Assembly: GCF_900114315.1 (NCBI RefSeq)
Contig: NZ_FOSQ01000010.1
Location: 141,696-205,695, forward strand
Length of the DNA stretch: 64,000 nucleotides
Source of the DNA: Falsiroseomonas stagni DSM 19981
Lineage (GTDB): Bacteria; Pseudomonadota; Alphaproteobacteria; Acetobacterales; Acetobacteraceae
Reading direction: 5' to 3'
Positions within the stretch are counted from its first letter, which is position 1, and every line of letters begins with the position of its first letter. The notes below the pieces were generated by a model. That model was not told the origin of the DNA and made no database searches. It saw nothing but the letters and a program-made list of their open reading frames with translations. The translations under genes and the position numbers were made by a program. Of this stretch, positions 58,916-64,000 are shown one piece after another.

Positions 58916-59987
58916 CGCCAATGCGACGGAACCGCTGAGGCCCGAGGCCCGGGCAGCGGTGATCCGCGCGCTGGACCTGGTGGGCAACCCATCCTCCGTC
59001 CATGGCGCGGGGCGGGCGGCGCGGCGGGTGCTGGAGACGGCGCGGGACCAGGTGGCGGCGCGCTTCGGCGCCAGCCCGGCGGAGGTCGTCTTCACCAGCG
59101 GGGGCACGGAGGCGAATGCGATCGCCATCGCGGCGCTGTCGCGTGGCCGCCGCGTGCTGGCGGGCGCCACGGAACACCCGGCCGTGCTGGCCGCGGCACC
59201 CGGCGCCACGCTGCTGCCGGTGCTGGCGGACGGGACGCTGGATCTGGCGGCGCTGGATGCGGCCCTGGCCGGCGGGCCTGCCGCGCTGGTCTGCCTGATG
59301 GCCGCGAACAACGAAACCGGCGTGCTGCACCCGCTGGCGGAAGCCGCCTCGCTCTGCCGGGCGCATGGCGCGCTGCTGCATGTCGATGGCGTGCAGGCGG
59401 CGGGGCGGGTGGCGCTGGCGATCGGGCAGGCGGACAGCCTCGCGATCTCCGGCCACAAGCTGGGCGGGCCGAAGGGGGCGGGGGCGCTGCTGCTGCGGCC
59501 GGGAATCGACCTGCCCGCGCTGATCGCCGGCGGTGGGCAGGAACGGGGACGGCGCGGGGGGACGGAGGCGCTGCCGGCCATTGCGGGCCTTGGCGCGGCG
59601 GCGGAGGCCGCCGACCCCGCCGCCGCCGCGCGCCTGGCGCCGCTGCGGGACGCGATCGAGGCGGGCGCCGAGGCGGCCGTGGCGGGCGCCGGCGCGCCGC
59701 GCCTGCCCAATACGACCAGCCTGGTGCTTCCGGGGGTGGCGGCGGAGACGCAGGTCATCGCGCTCGACCTCGCGGGCGTGCAGGTCTCCGCGGGGTCCGC
59801 CTGTTCCTCGGGCAAGGTGCGCGCCAGCCATGTGCTGGCGGCGATGGGGCTGGGGGCGGCGGCGGGGTCGGCCATCCGCGTCTCCCTGCCCTGGGATGCG
59901 CCGCCCGATACGGCGGAGCGTTTCCTGGCGGCGTGGTCCGCCATGCGCGCAAGGCTCTCGCGCAAGGCCATGGCAGGCGCCACATAG
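58899..59987 (+). CDS. Cysteine desulfurase (first of two)
   Basis: A 362-residue PLP enzyme that removes sulfur from cysteine. PLP Lys187 lies in SGHKLGGPKG, and the persulfide Cys302 in SAGSACSSGKV, with DANAT and TSGGTEAN typical of the IscS/NifS group. It is shorter than IscS and diverged from the next gene. The ATG at 58899 overlaps the regulator's 3' end. Sulfur acceptor unknown. Confidence 0.93.
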   Translation: MALYLDANATEPLRPEARAAVIRALDLVGNPSSVHGAGRAARRVLETARDQVAARFGASPAEVVFTSGGTEANAIAIAALSRGRRVLAGATEHPAVLAAAPGATLLPVLADGTLDLAALDAALAGGPAALVCLMAANNETGVLHPLAEAASLCRAHGALLHVDGVQAAGRVALAIGQADSLAISGHKLGGPKGAGALLLRPGIDLPALIAGGGQERGRRGGTEALPAIAGLGAAAEAADPAAAARLAPLRDAIEAGAEAAVAGAGAPRLPNTTSLVLPGVAAETQVIALDLAGVQVSAGSACSSGKVRASHVLAAMGLGAAAGSAIRVSLPWDAPPDTAERFLAAWSAMRARLSRKAMAGAT

Positions 59988-59995
59988 GGGGCGCC

Positions 59996-61237
59996 ATGAC
60001 CCGCCCCAACCGGCCCATCTACCTCGACAACCACGCCACCACGCCGGTCGACCCGCGCGTGCTGGCCGCCATGCGGCCGTGGTGGGAGGAGAATTTCGCC
60101 AATCCCGGTTCCATCGAGCACGCCATGGGCCGGGCGGCGGAGGCGGCGGTGGAAGAGGCCCGCGGCCATGTCGCCGCGCTGATCGGGGCGGAGGCCACGG
60201 AAATCCTGTTCACCTCCGGCGCGACGGAGGCGAACAACCTGGCGATCAAGGGCGCGGCGCGCTTCGCCAAGGGGCAGGGCACGGAGAGGCTGCGCATCGT
60301 GACCGTGGTGACGGAGCACAAATGCGTGCTGGAGAGCGTGAAGGACCTGGCGGCGGAGGGGTTCGAGCCGGTGATCCTGCCGGTCGGGCCGGATGGTCTG
60401 CTCGACCCTGATCTGCTGGACCGCACGCTGGCGGCGGCGCCGGCGCTGCTGGTCTCCGTCATGGCGGTGAACAACGAGATCGGCGTGGCGCAGGACCTGG
60501 CCGGGATCGGGGCGGTGGCGAAGCGCCATGGCGCGCTGTTCCACACCGATGCGGCGCAGGCGGCGGGGCGGGTCGCGATCGATGTGCAGGCGATCCGCGC
60601 GGACCTGGTCAGCCTGTCCGGCCATAAGGTCTATGGCCCGAAGGGCATCGGCGCGCTCTATGTCCGGCGCCGCCCGCGGGTGCGGTTGGCGCCGCTGTTC
60701 TCCGGCGGTGGGCAGGAGAGGGGGCTGCGGTCCGGCACCCTGCCGGCGCCACTGATTGTGGGCCTGGGCGAGGCCTGCCGGATCGCTTCGCTGGAGGGGG
60801 CGCTGGATTCCGGGCGCATCGCCGGGCAGCGGGACCGCTTCCTGGCCGCGCTGTCGGCCGCCGTGCCGGGGGTGGCGGTGAACGGGACGATGGACCGGCG
60901 GGTGGCGGGGAACCTTTCCGTCTCCTTCCCCGGTGGCGTCACCGCCCAGGCCATCATGGCGGCGGCGCCGGATGTGTGCGTCTCCACCGGCTCCGCCTGT
61001 TCCTCGGCGGAGGTCGAGACCTCCTATGTGTTGAAAGCGCTGGGGTTGGAGGAGGCGCGGGCGCGTTCCACCTTGCGCATCGGCATCGGCCGCTTTACGT
61101 CGCCCGCGGATGTGGACCTTGCGGCAAGGGCGCTGGCCGGCGCCTGGCAACGGGCCATGCAATCTGTCGAATCAACCGAATCACCGGACAAGCTGGCGGC
61201 CGCGCGGAACCCCCGCCCGGCGAGCGCGGCGGAATAA
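59996..61237 (+). CDS. iscS: Cysteine desulfurase IscS (second of two)
   Basis: A 413-residue IscS-type desulfurase. PLP Lys211 (SGHKVYGPKG), catalytic Cys335 (STGSACSSAEV), YLDNHATTPVDPRVL and TSGATEANNLAIKG are all present. It starts 8 bases after the previous desulfurase stop. The C-terminal tail (PASAAE) is longer than typical. Likely feeds ferredoxin-assisted Fe-S assembly and tRNA thiolation by MnmA in the same operon; no IscU, IscA or Hsc genes lie here. Confidence 0.95.
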   Translation: MTRPNRPIYLDNHATTPVDPRVLAAMRPWWEENFANPGSIEHAMGRAAEAAVEEARGHVAALIGAEATEILFTSGATEANNLAIKGAARFAKGQGTERLRIVTVVTEHKCVLESVKDLAAEGFEPVILPVGPDGLLDPDLLDRTLAAAPALLVSVMAVNNEIGVAQDLAGIGAVAKRHGALFHTDAAQAAGRVAIDVQAIRADLVSLSGHKVYGPKGIGALYVRRRPRVRLAPLFSGGGQERGLRSGTLPAPLIVGLGEACRIASLEGALDSGRIAGQRDRFLAALSAAVPGVAVNGTMDRRVAGNLSVSFPGGVTAQAIMAAAPDVCVSTGSACSSAEVETSYVLKALGLEEARARSTLRIGIGRFTSPADVDLAARALAGAWQRAMQSVESTESPDKLAAARNPRPASAAE

Positions 61238-61246
61238 GGGCCTGAC

Positions 61247-61576
61247 ATGCCGAAGATGACCTTCATCGAGCGCGACGGGAACAGCAAGGAGGTGGAAGCC
61301 CCCCTCGGCCTGTCGGTGCTGGAGATCGCGCACAAGCACGGCGTGGATATCGAGGGCGCCTGCGAGGGCAGCCTCGCCTGCTCCACCTGCCACGTGATCG
61401 TGGACGGGTCCTGGTACGGCAAGCTGGCCGAGGCCACGGAGGATGAGGAGGACATGCTCGACCTCGCCTTCGACCTGCAGGAGACGAGCCGCCTGGGCTG
61501 CCAGATCATCATGACCGATGCGCTGGACGGGCTGGTGGTGAAGCTGCCCGCCGGCACGCGCAACGCCGGCGGCTGA
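61247..61576 (+). CDS. fdx: [2Fe-2S] ferredoxin, ISC type
   Basis: A 109-residue adrenodoxin-type ferredoxin. Cluster ligands are Cys39, Cys45, Cys48 (C-x5-C-x2-C in [13 protein letters not shown]) and Cys85. It supplies electrons for Fe-S cluster assembly. It starts 9 bases after iscS and is followed by tenA after 14 bases. Confidence 0.96.
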   Translation: MPKMTFIERDGNSKEVEAPLGLSVLEIAHKHGVDIEGACEGSLACSTCHVIVDGSWYGKLAEATEDEEDMLDLAFDLQETSRLGCQIIMTDALDGLVVKLPAGTRNAGG

Positions 61577-61590
61577 GGGCGGGGCAGGTC

Positions 61591-62301
61591 ATGGGCACCC
61601 CGGCGTGGATCCCCGCTGGGGAGAATGACTTCGGCGCGGAGAGCGGGCTGTACCGGCGCCTCCGCGACGGCTGCGCGCAGGAATGGGTTGCCTACACCTG
61701 GCACCCCTTCGTGCAGGGGCTGTCGGACGGCACGCTGCCGCTCGCGGCCTTCCGCACCTACCTGATCCAGGACTACCTGTTCCTGATCCACTTCGCGCGC
61801 GCCAAGGCGCTGGCCGTCTTCAAGGCGGAGAGCATCGAGGCGATGCGGGAGAAGACTGCCTCCATCGGCGCCATCCTGGCCGAGACGTCGCTGCACCTGA
61901 CCTACTGCGCGGAATGGGGCATCCCGGAGCCGGTAGTGCGCGGGACGCCGGAGAGTGCGGAGACCGTCAGCTACACCCGCTACGTGATCGATCGCGGCCT
62001 GGCCGGCGACATCCTGGACCTGGAAGTGGCGCTGGCGCCTTGCACCGTGGGCTATGCGGAGGTCGCCTTGCGCATCCTGGCCGATCCGAAGCGCCGGGTG
62101 GAGGGCAACCCCTACCAGTCCTGGATCGACAGCTACGGGTCGGCTTCCTACCAGGCCATGGCGCGGGCGGCGGCGGCGCGGATCGATACGCTCGGCGAAA
62201 GCCATGGCGGTGCGGCGCGGTTCCGCAGCCTGTCGGGAACCTTCGCCGAGGCGGCGCGGCTGGAAGCGCGCTTCTGGCAGCAGGGGCTGGACGCGGCCTG
62301 A
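61591..62301 (+). CDS. tenA: TenA-family aminopyrimidine aminohydrolase (thiaminase II)
   Basis: A 236-residue helical TenA protein. The nucleophile Cys151 (LAPCTVGYAE) and the C-terminal Glu225 (EARFWQ) match the B. subtilis TenA active site (Cys135, Glu205). It salvages the pyrimidine of degraded thiamine. Its stop overlaps the mnmA start by one base (TGATG), an odd partner for tRNA thiolation except for shared sulfur/thiamine chemistry. Confidence 0.94.
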   Translation: MGTPAWIPAGENDFGAESGLYRRLRDGCAQEWVAYTWHPFVQGLSDGTLPLAAFRTYLIQDYLFLIHFARAKALAVFKAESIEAMREKTASIGAILAETSLHLTYCAEWGIPEPVVRGTPESAETVSYTRYVIDRGLAGDILDLEVALAPCTVGYAEVALRILADPKRRVEGNPYQSWIDSYGSASYQAMARAAAARIDTLGESHGGAARFRSLSGTFAEAARLEARFWQQGLDAA

Positions 62302-63410
62302 TGCGCATCCTCGTCGCCATGTCCGGGGGCGTGGACAGCAGCGTCGTCGCCGCGCTGATGAAGGAGGCGGGGCACGAGGTCATCGGCGCCACGCTCCAGC
62401 TCTATGACCATGGCGCGGCGGTGCAGAAGAAGGGCGCCTGCTGCGCGGGGCAGGACATCCATGATGCCCGCCGCGTGGCCGATGCCCTCGATATCCCGCA
62501 CTACGTGCTGGACCGGGAGGCGCGGTTCCGCGCTGCCGTCATCGACGATTTCGCGGCGACCTATGCGCGGGGGGAGACCCCGATCCCCTGCGTGCGCTGC
62601 AACCAGACCGTGAAGTTCCAGGACCTGGTGGAGATGGCCCTCGACCTCGGCTGCGAGGCGATGGCCACCGGCCATTACGCCCGCCGCGTGGAAGGCCCGG
62701 ATGGGGCGGAACTGCACCGTGCCGTCGATCCGGCCCGGGACCAGTCCTACTTCCTGTTCGCGACCACGCGGGACCAGCTGGATTTCGCCCGCTTTCCCCT
62801 CGGCGACATGCCGGACAAGGCGGCGGTGCGGGCGGTGGCGGAGCGGCTCGGCCTGGCGGTGGCGCAGAAGCCGGACAGCCAGGACATCTGCTTCGTGCCG
62901 GAGGGGCGCTACGACCGCCTGGTGGCGAAGCTGCGGCCGGAGACGGCGGAGGCGGGGGAGATCGTCGACCTCTCCGGCCAGGTGCTGGGGCGGCATGAGG
63001 GCATCGGGCGCTTCACGGTCGGCCAGGGGCGCGGCATCGGCGTCGGCGGCACGCAGGAACGGCTTTTCGTCGCTGCCATCGATGCGCCGCGCCGGCGCGT
63101 GGTCGTGGGGCCCCGTGCGGCCCTGCCGCAGGCGGAGGTGGTGGCGGGCGAGGTGAACTGGCTCAGCACGCCGCCGGAGGGCCCCGTGGCCGTGCAGGTG
63201 AAGCTGCGGGGGCGGGAACAGCCGCGGGCCGCGGTGATGCGCTGGGACGCCGCCGCAACCCTTCTGCGTGTCACGCTGGAGGAGCCGAACATCGCCGCCC
63301 CCGGCCAGGCCTGCGTGGTCTATGACGGTGATCGCGTGCTGGCTGGCGGGTTCCTCCGTGCGGCGTCTTCGGCCATGGGCGCGATTGACAGGGACGGGGC
63401 GGCGGCGTAA
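62301..63410 (+). CDS. mnmA: tRNA-specific 2-thiouridylase
   Basis: A 369-residue MnmA that forms s2U34 in tRNA-Lys/Glu/Gln. The PP-loop is VAMSGGVDSSV (5-15); catalytic Cys100 lies in PCVRCNQTVKF and the second Cys in DSQDICFVP. SYFLFAT and the C-terminal beta-barrel (GRFTVGQGRGIG) are normal. It is the last gene of the sulfur operon, directly fed by the upstream desulfurase(s); no TusA-type relay is in sight. Confidence 0.97.
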   Translation: MRILVAMSGGVDSSVVAALMKEAGHEVIGATLQLYDHGAAVQKKGACCAGQDIHDARRVADALDIPHYVLDREARFRAAVIDDFAATYARGETPIPCVRCNQTVKFQDLVEMALDLGCEAMATGHYARRVEGPDGAELHRAVDPARDQSYFLFATTRDQLDFARFPLGDMPDKAAVRAVAERLGLAVAQKPDSQDICFVPEGRYDRLVAKLRPETAEAGEIVDLSGQVLGRHEGIGRFTVGQGRGIGVGGTQERLFVAAIDAPRRRVVVGPRAALPQAEVVAGEVNWLSTPPEGPVAVQVKLRGREQPRAAVMRWDAAATLLRVTLEEPNIAAPGQACVVYDGDRVLAGGFLRAASSAMGAIDRDGAAA

Positions 63411-63456
63411 CTCGCGCGCCGATGGCGGGGGCCGACGCGGCACCCGCGACGCTTGG

Positions 63457-63533
63457 GGCGGCGTAGCTCAGCTGGTTAGAGCACGGCACTCATAATGCCG
63501 GGGTCAGCGGTTCAAGTCCGCTCGCCGCTACCA
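63457..63533 (+). tRNA. tRNA-Met(CAT), elongator type
   Basis: A 77-base cloverleaf with encoded CCA. D arm GCTC-N9-GAGC; anticodon stem CGGCA/TGCCG with loop CTCATAA (anticodon CAT); T arm AGCGG-TTCAAGT-CCGCT; acceptor stem GGCGGCG/CGCCGCT with a G1-U72 wobble. The elongator assignment over initiator or Ile2 rests on the similarity to elongator sequences from other proteobacteria. Confidence 0.95.
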
Positions 63534-63770
63534 ACGATGTTTCAGCTGTCTTGCCGTGCCCCGGTGCGGCTTCCCCCGGACGAGTCACCCCGCGGTCGCT
63601 GTGACGGCGATCCCTGCCAGGAAGGCCCGCACTGCCGCGCGCGCTTCGCCCTCGGCGCCGAACAGGGTACCAGCGTGCCGACGCCGGTCGTGCAACCGCG
63701 CCGACCCGGTGGTCGTGTCCAATCGCGTGGTGTAGGAGCGCGATGATTCTCGGCGGGTTGGGCTGCCGGG
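63534..63770. other. 237-bp junction between tRNA-Met and the IS256-type element
   Basis: No gene is recognised. This stretch should contain the boundary and terminal inverted repeat of the insertion element, but I cannot place it with one end visible. No direct repeat of the tRNA 3' end is evident in the visible part. Confidence 0.35.
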
Positions 63771-64000
63771 TCAGGCTGGCACGGCCGAGAGCCTGACGGT
63801 GGCATTATCGCTGACGGTGCTGATGGCTTCCAGGGTCATGTAGCGGGCGCGCTGGGTTGCCGATTCGTCGGACTGCTCGAGGAGGATGGCGCCGACCAGG
63901 CGGACGACGGCGGCTTCGTTGGGGAATATGCCGACGACGTCGGTGCGGCGCTTGATCTCGCCGTTGAGGCGCTCGATCGGGTTGGTCGAATGCAGCTTCG
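63771..64000 (-). CDS. IS256-family (mutator) transposase, C-terminal part
   Basis: The visible 75 complete codons read [18 protein letters not shown], then [22 protein letters not shown] and ARYMTLE, the hallmark C-terminus of IS256-family transposases, including the final catalytic Glu region ([15 protein letters not shown]). The stop is TGA at 63771-63773; the gene continues beyond the window. Confidence 0.9.
   Translation of the reverse strand, partial: KLHSTNPIERLNGEIKRRTDVVGIFPNEAAVVRLVGAILLEQSDESATQRARYMTLEAISTVSDNATVRLSAVPA
63771..64000 (-). mobile_element. IS256-family insertion sequence (partial)
   Basis: Identified by the transposase C-terminus, which continues past base 64000. 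It sits just after tRNA-Met; whether the tRNA guided insertion or the site is chance cannot be told. Only one end lies in the window and its inverted repeat was not located, so the element's true edge is somewhere between 63534 and 63770. Confidence 0.8.

Overview
This window is a piece of chromosome from a very GC-rich alphaproteobacterium, most likely an Acetobacteraceae member close to Roseomonas. The evidence is the overall GC richness, the order NDUFA12-mlaD-(small gene)-DUF2155-DUF805-aat followed by accC/accB/aroQ, an alphaproteobacterial GTTC-N7-GTTC LexA box, an elongator tRNA-Met of alphaproteobacterial type, and hairpin-rich intergenic repeats. This placement is inference from gene content and was not tested by database search. 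Genes are tightly packed, with many ATGA or TGATG overlaps.

Layout. 1-2035: the end of clpA with its terminator, a CMD-family gene, and an MNT/HEPN gene pair that looks like a HepT-MntA toxin-antitoxin module. 2027-4990 (minus): a lipoprotein esterase with a probable CTG start, a PPK2 kinase and an MFS carrier. 5018-9728 (minus): an EEP-family nuclease or phosphatase, then a coupled four-gene set of DUF1190-like lipoprotein, YjfC-type ATP-grasp enzyme, DUF350 membrane protein and a PD-(D/E)XK/DUF2075 helicase fusion. 9774-13964 (minus): EamA transporter, FemAB-like/COG3146 protein, RidA, and a degenerate class II ribonucleotide-reductase paralogue that keeps only a recognisable TSCPD tail. 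14179-20993: housekeeping genes for complex I assembly, lipid trafficking (mlaD), aat, fatty-acid synthesis (aroQ-accB-accC, minus) and thiamine (thiS-thiG).

20994-30684: ornithine decarboxylase behind a long leader with a 22-codon upstream ORF, an Lrp regulator, and a peptide ABC operon with a second, divergent substrate-binding protein. 30745-36023: a DUF6492/methyltransferase fusion, an Asp-rich repeat protein, a 67-residue single-span protein under a LexA box, and an OmpR-type two-component system. 36269-45299: AlkA-like glycosylase, aminotransferase, FrnE-like DsbA protein, LemA and M48 protease, racemase-like protein, MFS carrier, methyltransferase and Bcp. 45313-57849: glnE, a very large AsmA-like protein, a DUF6311 membrane protein, tyrS, anmK, a Bug-type receptor and an alpha/beta hydrolase. 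58388-63410: an Rrf2/IscR regulator, two cysteine desulfurases, ferredoxin, tenA and mnmA, which form a sulfur-trafficking operon without IscU. 63457-64000: tRNA-Met(CAT), then the 3' part of an IS256-family transposase that runs off the window.

The most unusual material is the HEPN/MNT pair, the nuclease-helicase fused into the YjfC/DUF350 operon, the SOS-controlled micro-membrane protein, the ribonucleotide-reductase pseudoenzyme, the ODC leader peptide, and a family of multi-hairpin intergenic repeats with paired compensatory substitutions.
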